Counted from the stretch's first letter, positions 33,249-44,490 are shown. The stretch is DNA of 64,000 bases from Schistocerca nitens (GCF_023898315.1 NC_064621.1:124905521-124969520); one strand, 5' to 3'. Translations and numbers: made by a program. Notes: a model not told the origin generated them from the sequence alone.

Positions 33249-33352
33249 GCTCAGTCCGTCAGTTCACCTGATGATGGCGACATGTATGATCGCCGAAATA
33301 TTGTGCCCGTTGGACACTATAGACCGGCAGCACACGCGTGGATATTTTGATT
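33249..33352 (+). repeat. Penelope-like inverted terminal repeat, right arm
   Basis: Inverted partner of the left arm. The hammerhead-like core is at 33268-33298 on the plus strand: CTGATGA, T, GGCGA, loop, TCGCC, GAAA. A following imperfect stem TATTGTG/CACTATA could be stem III. Confidence 0.85.
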
Positions 33353-33396
33353 ATCAAATACGCCGGGAGAAACTCAAGAATAACAGTAGCAGAAAT

Positions 33397-34086
33397 GTTC
33401 AGTGGAAATGCTACGCAATACACAGAAGGTCTGATTAGCTTGCATTTCTCCAAGCGAACTAAGACTTTAGTAATAATGCAGTAAGAAACAGATTCCAGGT
33501 ATTATGGGATCAACAGCGATGGAATCGGAGCAGTGACGCGGCAGCTTCTGCATAGCGTCCTGAAGCGAAGTGCTCCAAGCGTGAGTGCGCTGAGTGGCGT
33601 GGCTGCCTCCGGACGTCCTGTATTGTGGTGGCAGAGAGCGCTCCAAGTACAGAGCCGCAGGAGGCGTAGCTCGGTGGGCGTGCCCCACTGGATCCGCCAG
33701 ACACCGGACAACTACTATCAGCGTGTAACGGAAACTCGCTGTTCCGTTACCAACCACGAGACCCTTAAACGTGTTGTCGTTACGTCATACCACAGGGTAC
33801 ATTTATGACTCTAACTGGCCACTTGTATTGAACTTTACCGAAGTGTATGGAATAGTAATTTAGTCTATATATTTTATTTATGATAGTTTACGCTATTTTT
33901 CATAATCTAACGGGCTTTACACCTTATTTACACTACTCACAGATCAGATTGTGGTAATTCTGTTTACCGAAACCAGTCACAGTATATAAAAATTATACAA
34001 ATGCGATCTTGGCTGAGAAATTGCCTTCTTTCGTTACATAATTGTTACTCAGAACCCAATATCATTTCTATGACAAACTAAATACC
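33397..34086. other. No recognised feature
   Basis: GC-rich to 33.78 kb with overlapping motif-free frames, then AT-rich; nothing recognised. Confidence 0.4.
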
Positions 34087-35732
34087 TTACTTACTTTTTA
34101 CTTTACATGTGGCAAGGGCCTTATCGACCATACACCTGCTCTATGAGCCTCTTCCACTTCTGCCTGTCCAATGCACTGTTTGTCCAGTTGCTGTTGCTGT
34201 TCATCCTAGTTGTGTCCTCCCGAATGTTATCCCGCCATCTGGTTCTGGGTCTCCCTCTTCCTCTCGTTCCATCTATTGTTCTGCTGAATGTCATTCTAGG
34301 TAGTCTATTCCCTGTCATTCTGGCTATATGGCCTGCCCAATTCAACCCTCTCCTCTTGAGCACTTCGACGATGTTACGGTGTTTGTACAGCGCTCTTAAT
34401 TCTTCATTTCTTCTTATTCTCCATTCCATGTCATTTTCGTCGCATACAGGTCCAAAAATTTTCCTTAGTACGTTTCTTTCGAATATTAACAGTTTTTCTT
34501 CACCTTTCTTCCTAAATATTAATGTTTCACATCCATATAACATCACAGGTGTAATGGTCGATTGATATAAGCGGGTTTTGAAGTGATCTTTTTCTTAGAA
34601 TTTTGATGAAACTAAAAAGTGTCTTGCTTGCTGTTGATAAACGGGCATCTATTTCTGTATCTGTTCTGTTGTTATTACTAAAAAGACTTCCTGGGTACTT
34701 GAAGTGGTCAACAGTCTTGAAATTGAATCCATCTACAGTCAGAGATGCATCTTTTCTGGTTTTCTTACTTATGGGCAGGTATTCTTTTCTTCATTAATAT
34801 GTAATCCTGTTTTCTCAGCAATTTTGTAGTAATTTTGCCTCATTCTTATTAATTCTCTTTTGGAACTACTTGTTATTGCTACATCATCTGCATAGGCAAG
34901 TCTTGTAATGTTCACATCCTGTAGCTGGATCCTTTGTGGACTGGTTTTAGAAAATTCTTTATCGATCTTCTCTAACACAAGGTTAAATTAAATAGGTGAA
35001 ATGGCATCCCGTTGTCTCAGTCCAGCGTACACCTTATAATCTTCAGTTTGTCCTACAGGTGTCTTTATGAGACATAAAGTTTCATCTATACACATTTTAA
35101 CTAATCTGATTTATTTTGATGGTATTTTAAATTCCTTCATCATAGTTAGGAGTGTCTGTCGGTGTATGCTATCATAGGCCTTTTTAAAATCTACGAATAA
35201 TATGTGCACATCTACATTGAATTTCCACGCCTTCTCAGTTACTTGTCTTAGGGTGAATAAATGATCTAATGTGGATCTGTTTCTTCAGAAACCGCATTGG
35301 TAGCTCCCACTCAGTTCTTCTGTTATTGGTATCAGCCTGCTTAATAGGCAGCTCGATAAGATTTTGTAGGTGACATCCAGTAAGGCAATTGCTCTGTTGT
35401 TATCACAAACTAGTGGATCATTCTTCTTAAATATGGGGCACACAGTTGCAGTTTTCCAATCTGCAGGAATGGTTTCTGTCTCCAAAATTGTTTCTATTAA
35501 CGCCTGTATTTCTAATTCCAGTTGTGGGTCTCCATTCTTTAATAACTCAGCGTATATCTTGTCCTCGCCACAAGCCTTGTTATTCTTTAATTTCTTTATT
35601 GCTTGCTGTATTTCATTTACTGATGGGGTAGTAATTGTATCAGCTGTATCACTTATATCAGGTTCATCCAATTTAAAGTAAGAGTGTGGGTCATTGCAGT
35701 TGAGAAGTTGTGAAAAGTATGTCACTTTTGTT
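34087..35732 (-). pseudogene. Non-LTR retrotransposon reverse transcriptase, decayed
   Basis: A LINE distinct from the two RTE families. In minus-strand order: IQQAIKKLKNNKACGEDKIYAELLK, ADWKTATVCPIFKKND, YQCGF, VDFKKAYDSIHRQTLL (first catalytic Asp), GLRQRDAISPI-stop-FNLVLEKI (G of R-Q-G replaced by Arg, then a stop), LAYADDVAITSSS with both catalytic Asp, and a C-terminal domain with MLYGCETL, RKIFGPV, RRGLNWAGHIARM and RGRGRPRTRW. At least six stops or shifts. The 3' end is probably the AAGT-rich run at about 34087-34107. The endonuclease is missing, so it is 5'-truncated. I cannot name the clade securely. Confidence 0.82.
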
Positions 35733-36049
35733 GGTCAATAATTTCTAAATTCCTTGTAAGACATTTTTTTCCGATTTTTCATATGACAGGAGGAGTCTCC
35801 CCGTTACAAGAGCACTGTCATTAACAAGGCCAGAGTTCGAATCCCCACCTCAAAACTCGTTAATTTTACAAGCTTACCGTGGGAGGAGAGAGCGAGGAAA
35901 ACACCAAGAACGGGGTCACACCGTACGTGTAACCGCCCCGCCACCCCCTCTCCTTTCTGAAGTCGCGCACTAAGTGTCGACGCTCCTGAGTGTTCTTCTC
36001 GTAAGTGTAACTGCACTCGTTCGTGTTGTGATTATCTTTATTGGAGTAA
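35733..36049. other. Unassigned; tRNA-like B box
   Basis: AGAGTTCGAATCCCC at about 35832 looks like a pol III B box within a small SINE-like fragment (35800-35880). Otherwise nothing was recognised. Confidence 0.35.
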
Positions 36050-37160
36050 ATAATGCCCGGTACACCGCCAAAAACACTTATTAAGAGGAAGGTAAATGAA
36101 AATAATGGAAGTTCTCGACAAAAACGAGAAGAGTTTTGTTTTTTAAGTGGGTACGAAGGAATTACTGCTATGTCCTTACTGTTAATGGAAAAGATTGTCG
36201 GAATGAAGAGATATAATCCATTTTTCCTATACGCAAGTGAGTATAGTTCGTTTACTGTATCTTCTACTTCATTTTCAAACGAAACAACGGAAAAATTCAA
36301 AAATTCGTCGTCAACTAAACGTGATGTCAGTAGCTATTGCGCAAAGTGAGGCTGTCACGAAAGCGTCATACGAAGTAGATAAAATTTTTGCAAAAGGTAT
36401 AAACTCTTGCAGTAATGCTTATTAGTGAAGATAGACAGTATAACTGTTTCACAAACTATCTATCAGCTATTCTCGAATAGCATGCAAATACTGGCCGAAA
36501 TATTTAAGCTTACACTTTCGGACACTACCTCTCGCTGATCCATAGAAGATATTTCAAAATGTTTTTCAGACAGCAGTTAATAAAGTAATATTATGCAAAT
36601 ACTTCAGTCTTGCTTGTGATTCCAGTACGATTCCAGCTCGATTAAGATATCTGATAACTTGTGCATTACTACACGAATAACGGTATAGTAGAAGATGACA
36701 TCATAGCAGTTATGACCATACGAGATCCCACAAAAAGTGCTGATTTTGTGAATGCAGTTAAAAATGTTGTAGAAGCAGTTCAATGAAGTGTATATGGTAG
36801 GTTGCCTGTCAGTAACTGGTGTAAATAATGGTTTGAGAGTGTTCATTTACAAAGAACGAAGTTTACTAAATTTACTTTACACTCACTTCTTACTGCATAA
36901 AGAACGTTTAGCATGTAAAGCTTCTAGTAACAAATTGAAGAATGTTATACATACTGTCATAAGTGTTATAAATTTCATCTATGGATGTGACCTTAATCAA
37001 CGAAAATTTAATGTACAAATGGAGGAACTGCTTCTTGTTATGATGAATGTTGACCTATGTACTGCTGTCGGATGGCTAAGCAAAAGAAAAGTCCTGAAAC
37101 GATATTTAAAACTGAAAACAAAAAATTATTTCACTCTTACTCCAAAATGATTAAAAATAT
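36050..37160 (+). pseudogene. hAT transposase relic (GTF2IRD2/ZBED5-like), strongly decayed
   Basis: Scattered frames preserve a typical hAT order: a segment like SEAVTKASYEVDKIFAKGI, then CKYFSLACDSST (the ACDESTD region with the first catalytic Asp), SADFVNAVKNVVEA, VTGVNNGL, and from 36842 a long readable part ERSLLNLLYTHFLLHKERLACKASSNKL...VINFIYG with VGWLSKRKVLKR. The latter corresponds to the EVRWLSRGKVL motif of domesticated and transposon hAT proteins; the E/R are already changed here. Many stops and shifts make it one of the oldest elements in the window. The match is to a family from memory, by motif order. Confidence 0.7.
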
Positions 37161-40100
37161 GTTGAACTTGGAAAAAATTAACGGTGGACACTTACACCTT
37201 CCTTGTCCAATATTACACAAAAATTCAACAAACTTTGTCTGGAATTGCAAGGACCAAACAAAGCAATCTGGCAGGGGACTACTAAGGGCTTCCGTTAGAA
37301 AGCAATCAGCAATTGTATATAAATAAACTTAAAGGAAGAGCTTTGTCTAATTTTCCAATTTTTTCTATGCTCTTATGAGACTTAACTATCGCCGTGCATG
37401 TGGTGTTGTATTTGAAAGAATATTTGGAAGAAATAATAACACATTTGCTGCTTTTAGAAAATTGGAGACTATTTCATTCCTGCAGAGAACCCTTAGCAGG
37501 TTGAATTCGATAACCTAAATTTATTCTATCAATTTCAGTTTCATGAGATTCATTCTATAAATGAAATAATCTAATTTCAACACAGCAAAACTGAAACCCA
37601 ATTTGTAAAACCACGTGAAAAGCAGCGGCTAACTTAATTTTGGAGGTGCAGCATAGCAATTATAAAAATTTACAATACTGTAAACAGTTTAACACTATTT
37701 CCTTCAGTATCTTTGTGATGTATTTTTTTTCAATAATGAACTACTTGAAAAATAAATATCGTAATTGGTTGTTATTTAAAAGTAGGAATGAGAATTATTC
37801 CAGTTGGCTCCAGAACACCAATCCATCGATAGCTAACCGTTGTCAAACTGGTACGCGGCAATTTAAAATTCTGATTGCTTTAAAAAGCATAAACTGCATG
37901 ATCACTGTGAGCAACTGCACAATAATTTTACTCGACGAAGAAGACAGATACAGCAAATAGTTTTGAATGGTAGTATTTATTCTGCTAACAAAAAAACCAG
38001 TCCAGATCGCAACACGTTAATTATTTTAAATTCCTGTAACGAGGTTTCTCTTTTTATGTCCATCTTGTAACGAGGGGTTCAAGATGACGTGAGGATCCGG
38101 TTCACGAAATCGGCGCGTTTACAGCATTTCTGTGAACCGGTCACTGAACCGGCGTCTCGTGTCATCTGGAGCCTCTGGTCTCAAGATACAGAATGGAATC
38201 GTTTACTGCAATTGAAATAAATATTTCGTAGCGATGTGGACTTAAATACTAAGTACGATCACTTCAAGTGTCTCAAATGACGCTAACTGTCATTACATTA
38301 ATTGTTCGTGGATCATGATCAGTAAAGTACTTTATAAAACAGTCAATAAGATTTGAACGCGTAAAAAGGTTGAGGAGTGCTTCTAACATTTGTAGTTAGT
38401 TTGAAAACTGAATTTGTGTTCAGATATTTCAATAAATTGCGGAAACGTATATTTCCTCTGAGTAACACAGACCCCTGGACGAGGTCATTGGGTGCCTGTT
38501 GACGAACCTGATAATTCTCGGTGAAATCTGAAATCTTATCCGAGATAATTGTTTTGTCATACAGTGATCGCATTTCTTCGATGTCGTGTGACAGCATTCT
38601 TAATGAAAAATGGTTGTTAGGTCTCTAAACAGGATTTCATTAAATACTTCCAAAGGGAGTAACAATAGTCCTTCAAATTAATTTCACCATGTTTGTGTGC
38701 ATGTTCGTGACACCAATCCAGTTTACATAACACGAACGATCTATAGGGCCCCTGATGCTTTGTATTACTGGCTCCACTTTCCACCAAATTTAAAAACGAA
38801 CAAATACATTCCAATTATAAACCAGCTTGTATTTTCTAAATATTACTTTCTTTACAAACTGCTTAAAATATCAATGTTAATTGCTCGTTATTAATGATTT
38901 GCACTGTAATTACATCCTAATTTCCGCAATGGCAGCTAGCTACAATAAGGTAAATTGACAAAAAATTCTGCCTCTCATAAATGGACTGCTTTTTTTGACA
39001 AGTAGAATCCGAGTGAATGCTTCATTCCACCGTGCGGTTTTGCATATTAGTACTGGGGGTCTAAGAACGCCAAGCTTAATGGTAGGAGTTTCTCTTTGTC
39101 TTAAAATTGTAAGCAACATAATATTTTTGAACAAAAAATATTGTAACATCTCGCTATGTTAGAAAAAGTGCCCACAGTTCATAAACTGAGGTTATTGACC
39201 CTGATCTGTTCATCTTGAATCAGTTATACTGTATAATTAAATATTATGTAAGACCCCCATGGCAACTAAATTTTACAGCACCAATATTTAGTTACCACAA
39301 AGGTTCTGTTTTGTCAAACATTTCATAAGGCATTCACTCTGGTTGCATGTACAATGGTTGCAGCTTAAGGTTACGGCCACTTCGTTCTGAACAGCAGAGG
39401 GTAACATGCTTCTTCTGTAACGACAAAGGTGAAAATAAGTACTAGTCATTTGGTTGACAAATAACTACTAGTAATGCTAATGGCTATATTAGTAACAAAG
39501 GACCTTTCCCATCTGGGTACGGGCTCCGAAGGAAACCATCAAAGACGTGGAGAAAATCTCATTCAAAGTTGTTCCTTTTTCGCCAGTTTACAGTGAATCA
39601 AGTATTAACTCGTTTACAAAGGTCATAAACACATGCATTGTGCTGTAGTTTCTGTCTCCGTGATTAGTTTTGAATGAAAAGATAACGGTAGAAAAATGTC
39701 ATCGACTGACATGGGGTTTGATTTAATATTTTTTTTGACGATTTTGAACAAAGGTTTTGTTAGTCAAGGTTCTGGTAATAGGTTCCGTAATGGTTTTGAT
39801 TACAGTTTTGGCGAGATGTTTGGTAAATTCGGGTGTGAAACATTTCAACAGGTTACCTATCTTGAACAAAAGTGGGAAAAGGCGCTTTCGCGACTTCAGG
39901 ATTAGACCACAGGATCGATAATCAGGGTGAATGTGAAGGAAGAGCGTCCTTGAACTGGACTAGGTGTGAAATGGCAGGAACGGGGTGATTCTCAGACAAG
40001 AAAACAGATCGCATCGGAACCATGTTCATGAATGGCAGGAGTTCCAGCAAACATACGTCAGAATATCTCCATGAGAAGTTCGTTTTTGACTGTTAACCAT

Positions 40101-40494
40101 CTATCTATGTATTTCATGAACTTTCCCATCGAACATTTAACAGCTTCTTAATTACATCATGTTACAATCCAGCGACCTCCAAATCTGAATTAATTCAGCT
40201 CAAAAATTACTTTATGTTATTGAATCACACCCAGCACCGATTTCTGGAACCTAGGATATGGCTTCGATGAAAGTTCGGTCATTTTGAAGGCAGAGCACAA
40301 TGCAACAGTCCCAATAATTAATGCACCTATACCCAGCTTCATATGGACATTCACCGGGTGGTTGATTGTAAACATCATAGTCAATTCTCGACACTAGAAC
40401 GAATTAAAACTGCCTTGAATATGGCATTAATGACATTTCGGAGAAGTATTACCGGAATTTGAGAATTACTAGGCCACAGTAGTACAAGTTTATA
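37161..40494. other. Unassigned AT-rich stretch with one foldback
   Basis: No gene recognised. A foldback structure is at 38067-38189 (separate entry). Short frames such as 37640-37960 and 39696-39905 have no motif. Confidence 0.4.
38067..38189. repeat. Imperfect foldback, possible MITE core
   Basis: AGATGACGTGAG (38082-38093) is inverted as CTCGTGTCATCT (38156-38167). Pairing continues inward through CCGGTTCAC/GTGAACCGG and outward through ATCTTG/CAAGAT. There is no protein frame and no clear flanking duplication. Confidence 0.6.
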
Positions 40495-41058
40495 TGCCAG
40501 CTAGCTCCGCAGATGATGAAGGAACCGAAGAAATGTATGATGCGATAAAAGAAATTATTCAGATTGTTAAGGGAGGCGATAATTTAATAGTCATAGGGGA
40601 CTGGAATTCGATAGTAGGGAAAAGAAGAGAACGAAAAGTAGTAAGTTAATACGGACTGGGGGTAAAGAGTGAAAGAGGAAGCCGCCTGCTAGAATGTTGC
40701 CCAGAGAATAACTTAATTATAATTGACCCTTGGTTCAAGAACCAAGAAAGAAGATTATATACATGTAAGAGGTCTGGAGACGCTGGAAGCTTTCATGTAG
40801 ATTATATAATGATATGACAGAGACTTAGGAACCACGTTTCAAATTGTATAACATTTCCAGGGGCAGATGTGGACTCTGACCACAATTTATTGGTTATGAA
40901 CTGTAGACTGAAACTGAAGAAACTGGAAAAAGGTCGGAATTTAAGGAGGTGGGTCCTGGATAAACTGAAAGAACGAGAGGATGCAGAGAGCTTCAGAGAG
41001 AGCATTAGGGAACGATTGACAACAGGGAAAGAGATACAGTAGAAGTAAAATGGGTAGC
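40495..41058 (+). pseudogene. RTE (family B) endonuclease fragment
   Basis: Translation from about 40495 reads as the RTE endonuclease: NLIVIGDWNSIVGK (catalytic Asp and Asn), RSGDAGSFHVDYIM, DVDSDHNLLVMNCRLKLKKLEKGRNLRRW. The frame has a stop after RKVVS and another after DYIMI. It breaks off at about 41058 where the DD41D fragment starts mid-TIR. It provides the endonuclease half missing from the family B copies at 2.0 and 56.3 kb. Confidence 0.8.
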
Positions 41059-41059
41059 C

Positions 41060-41625
41060 TTAGATCAAACGGATATCAACTGCGTTTTTTTAAAAATAGG
41101 AACCACCATTTTTTATTACATATTCGTGTAGTACGTAAAGAATTATGAATGTTTTAGTTGGACCACTTTTTTCGCTTTGTGATAGATGGCGTTGTAATAG
41201 TCACAAACGTATAAGTACGTGGTATCACCTAACATTCCGCCAGTGCGAACGGTATTTGTTTCGTGATACAATACGTGTTAAAATGGACCGTTTACCAATT
41301 GCGGAAAAGGCCGGTATCGTGTTGATGTATAGGTAATGTGATCAAAATTCCCAACGGGCGTGTGCCATGTATGCTGCTCGGTATCCTGGACGAAAATGGT
41401 TCAAATGGCTCTGAGCACTATGGGACTTAACTTCTAAGGTCATCAGTCCCCTAGAACTTAGAACTACTTAAACCTAACTAACCTAAGGACATCACACACA
41501 TCCATGCCCGAGGCAGGATTCTAACCTGCGACCGTAGAGGCCGCGCGGTTCCAGACTGTAGCGCCTTTAACCGCTTGGCCACCACGGCCGGCTATCCTGG
41601 ACGACATCATCAAAGTGTCCCTGTA
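41060..41625 (+). mobile_element. DD41D transposon fragment interrupted by a SINE
   Basis: It starts inside the TIR (ATCAAACGGATATCAACTGCG), passes through the leader and the first codons MDRLPIAEKAGIVL, and is interrupted at 41394-41592 by a SINE. It resumes for about 20 bases (ACGACATCATCAAAGTGTCC) before switching to RTE sequence. It is in the opposite orientation to the copy at 4.5-6.4 kb and keeps the extra A (41346-41349) that the longer copy lost, so the two complement each other as evidence for the original frame. Confidence 0.88.
41394..41592 (-). mobile_element. SINE (family 1), complete, inside DD41D fragment
   Basis: Minus-strand copy with the tRNA-like head at the right, B box near 41522 with one change (GGTTAGAATCC), the GGCATGGATGTGTGTGATG body and a tail reaching the left end. 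Perfect 12-bp direct repeat TATCCTGGACGA at 41382-41393 and 41593-41604. The repeat is DD41D transposase sequence, proving the SINE inserted into that element. Confidence 0.95.
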
Positions 41626-41757
41626 TATATTGAGCAAGCAGTGCAGGAAACAAAAGAAAATTTGGAGTAGGAATTAAAATCCACGGAGAAGAAATAAGAA
41701 CTTCGAGCTGGAAGAGAAGCTGGCTGGAATGCACAGTGTTTTGAAAGGAGGATATAG
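41626..41757 (+). pseudogene. RTE (family B) RT fragment lacking the FADD box
   Basis: It matches family B from LYIEQA(V)-ETKE to DSVLKGGY. About 45-50 bp between AAGAACTT and GAGCTGGAAGAG, where other copies encode LRFADDIVILSET, are missing, so the catalytic box is deleted. Confidence 0.75.
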
Positions 41758-42640
41758 ACACAAAAAAAGTTTTTCATCACCCCACTTCCCAGAATAGCCC
41801 ATCAACAAAGAAGGTGGCCTACAAAACAATCGTTCGACCTATACTTGAATATTGCTCATCAGTGTGGGATCCGTACCAGGTCGAGTTGACGGAGGAGATA
41901 GAGAAGATCCAAAGAAGAGCGTCGCGTTTCGTCACAGGGTTATTTGGTAAGCGTGATAGCGTTACGGAAATTTTTAGCGACCTCAAGTGGCAGACTCTGC
42001 AAGAGAGGCGCTCTGCATCGCGGTGTAGCTTGCTGTCCAGGTTTCGAGAGGGTGCGTTACTGGATGGGGTATGGAATATATTGCTTCCCCCTACTTATAC
42101 GTCCCGAGGAGGTATAAGAGAGATTCGAGCAGGCACGGAGACTTTCCGGCAGTCGTTCTTCCCGCGAACCATACGCGACTGGAACAGGAGAGGGAGGTAA
42201 TGACAGTGGCACGTAGTGCCTTCGCCACACATCGTTGGGTGGCTTGCGGAGTATAAATGTAGATGTAGATGTAGAATTCCTGATGATAGGCATTGACTGT
42301 GGATACTATGTCACAGACACAGTCCCTCACAGACACAGTCCCTCTGTTCAGAGATATCACTGTACCCGCTCAAAGACGTAAACAATCATGTATTATTAGC
42401 GCTTATTAGACGGAGGGGGTCCGACAGCCGATCAGTTGCAGTCATTCCATCAGGAAGTAGCTACACGGCTCGTGTTGTCTGTAGTTGAACTATGCCTAGA
42501 CGTTCAATACCGCATTGTTACTTTGTGCCATGAGGGCCTCTCAACAAGGGAAGTGTCCAGGCGTCTCGGAGTGAACCACAGCGATGGTTTTCGGACATGG
42601 AGGAGATACAGAGACACTAGAACGAACGAAAAGCCCTTTA
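41758..42640 (+). mobile_element. Tc1-like fragment split by a LINE
   Basis: The left end (41758-41794: CAAAAAAAGTTTTTCATCACC...CCCAGAA) and the part from 42276 onward (TTCCTGATGATAGGC, GTTGACTGTGG-like, CACAGACACAGTCCC) correspond to the end and leader of the element at 1-721. The transposase start is at about 42492 (MPRRSIP...), with a stop after CYFVP and another frame continuing GLSTREVSRRLGVNHSDGF. The match ends by about 42640. A LINE 3' end occupies 41795-42275. The copy is much older than the one at the window start. Confidence 0.8.
41795..42275 (+). pseudogene. CR1-like LINE 3' end (C-terminal RT fragment)
   Basis: The frame from 41814 reads AYKTIVRPILEYCSSVWDPYQVELTEEIEKIQRRASRFVTG..., the conserved region downstream of reverse transcriptase in CR1/L2-related LINEs, and ends near FFPRTIRDWNRRGR. 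The 3' tail is (TGTAGA)n at 42259-42275. It is a short 5'-truncated insertion inside the Tc1-like fragment, with a candidate AGAA target repeat at 41791-41794 and 42273-42276. The fragment at 43.5-44.5 kb is a relative with the same tail. Confidence 0.85.
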
Positions 42641-43079
42641 TCCCAGCGAAACTCAAAAACTTCGCATAAAATTCGATACGGGAAACACACTCACTGAGGA
42701 ACCAAACACTGCGAGAAAGATTCTCGGTCCAGACAGACGGGAAAATAGCTAGTGATTAAAATACCGAAGCACAACAGACAAATTATTCAACCTCGCGGCA
42801 GATATTCGAAGAAGGGATAAAAAGTTTTATGGTCACATTCACAGACTTCCGGTAAGACTTACAGACAAGATTTTATAATTCACTAAACGAACAAGAACAT
42901 AGCAAGTAACAAAATGTCTACAAAAAGCACAGATAATTGCTTGAAATTTTCAGACTAAAACACTAGAAACAAGGAACTTACAGATGTGAGGTGTACTCAA
43001 TGAGACTGAGAAGAAAAGAGTAACAAAATGGACTGAAGAAGGAAAGAGAATTCATTATATACGTTGCGGGCTACTAACT
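42641..43079. other. No recognised feature
   Basis: AT-rich, non-coding by inspection. Confidence 0.4.
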
Positions 43080-43330
43080 GTAACCGTGAGTTCAACTGAT
43101 GATTTTTTTAGGTATAATAATCAAACATTTTCTGAAATATTTACGATTTGTTGCACCACGAACTACTTTTCGAGCCACTGCTGGCTCATCATCAGATGGG
43201 GGCCTTACAGGAACATCATTTTCTGGGCCCTTTGCTGCTGGCTAACAGCGTCGTGGTGCTAGAGTAACAGCTGAAATTAGAGATACTTAACAAATTATTT
43301 ATGAGCTGAAAAGATAATTGTGTTTTTCGA
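43080..43330 (-). mobile_element. Penelope-like terminal fragment with hammerhead-like motif
   Basis: On the minus strand, 43195-43168 reads CTGATGA, T, GAGCC, AGCAGT, GGCTC, GAAA: the same architecture as the arms at 32.5/33.3 kb but with a different stem sequence. No coding sequence of a Penelope-like element is attached, so this is probably an isolated terminal repeat. The boundaries are estimates. Confidence 0.5.
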
Positions 43331-43499
43331 TATTTACATTGGACGGCCTATTTGTATCTATGAAAAAATCCAAGGTAAGGAACTCACGAAAAAAAAGATG
43401 CGTAGAGATTTAGATAACTGATTCATTAAGGTTTGTGTGATCCAATGTTCCAATCGCACGCTCTAACGACAGTGATATTTGCAAGATTTCGGCTTTAAG

Positions 43500-44490
43500 C
43501 GCGGATCGGGACAGCTTATGGCAAGTCCTCGATGGTGAGTGTTCATCGGAGGTGAGGGTATCACCTGGAGTGCCCCAGGGAAGTGTGGTAGGTCCGCTGT
43601 TGTTTTCTATCTACATAAATGATCTTTCGAGATAGGGTGGATAGCAATGTGCGGCTGTTTGCTGGTTATGCTGTGGTGTACAGGGAAGGTGTCGTCGATG
43701 AGTGACTGTAGGAGAATACAAGATGACTTGGGCAGGATTTGTGATTGGTGTAAAGAATGGCAGCTAACTCTAGATAAATGTAAATTAATGCAGATGAATA
43801 GGAAAAAGAATCCCTTAATGTTTGAATGCTCCATTAGTAGTGTAGCGCTTGACACAGTCACGCCGATTAAATATTTGGGCGTAACATTGCTGAGCGATAT
43901 GAAGTGGGACAAGCATGTAATGGCAGTTGTGGGGAAGGCGGATAGTCGTCTTCGGTTCATTGGTAGAATTTTGGGAAGATGTGGTTCATCTGTAAAGGAG
44001 ACCGCTTATAAAACACTAATACGACCTATTCTTGAGTACTGCTCGAGCGTTTGGGATCCCTATGAGGTCGCATTGAGGGAGGACATAGAAGCAATTCAGA
44101 AGCGGGCTGCTAGATTTGTTACTGGTAGGTTTGATCATCACGCGAGTGTTACGGAAATGCTTCAGGAACTCGGGTGGGAATCTCTAGAGGAAAGGAGGCG
44201 TTCTTTTCGTGAATCGCTACTGAAGAAATTTAGAGAACCAGCATTTGAGGCTGACTGCAGTACAATTTTACTGCCGCACAACTTATATTTCGCGGGAAGA
44301 CCACAAAGATAAGATAAGAGAGATTAGGGCTCGTACAGAGGCATATAGGCAGTCATTTTTCCCTCGTTCTGTTTGGGAGTGGAATAGGGAGAGAAGATGC
44401 TAGTTGTGGTACGAGGTACCCTCCGCCACGCACCGTATGGTGGATTGCGGAGTATGTATGTAGATGTAGATGTAGATGTAGATGTAGAAG
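43500..44490 (+). pseudogene. CR1-like LINE, RT C-terminal half, 5'-truncated
   Basis: The first frame reads SSEVRVSPGVPQGSVVGPLLFSIYINDL (intact RT motif) and then a stop. After a shift it continues RVDSNVRLFAGYAVVYREG, where FAGY replaces the FADD catalytic box. The main frame (43647-44312) follows: RRIQDDLGRICDWCKEWQLTL, DTVTPIKYLGVTLLSDMKWDKHV, AYKTLIRPILEYCSSVWDPYEV, QKRAARFVTGRFDHHASVTEML. The end is (TGTAGA)n at about 44455-44488. The order and tail match the 41.8 kb copy. The element is inactive because both the catalytic Asp residues and the frame are lost. Confidence 0.85.

Larger units (their letters stand above)
32502..33382 (-). mobile_element. Penelope-like retroelement, 5'-truncated, with inverted terminal repeats
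   Basis: A GIY-YIG endonuclease frame is flanked by 104-bp inverted repeats (32499-32602 and 33249-33352), followed on the right by a short tail. The whole is bounded by a 14-bp direct repeat ACAGTAGCAGAAAT at 32488-32501 and 33383-33396. This is the architecture of Penelope-like elements, which combine a telomerase-like reverse transcriptase with a C-terminal GIY-YIG nuclease and carry pseudo-LTRs that are often inverted around truncated copies. The reverse transcriptase is missing from this copy. Confidence 0.9.
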
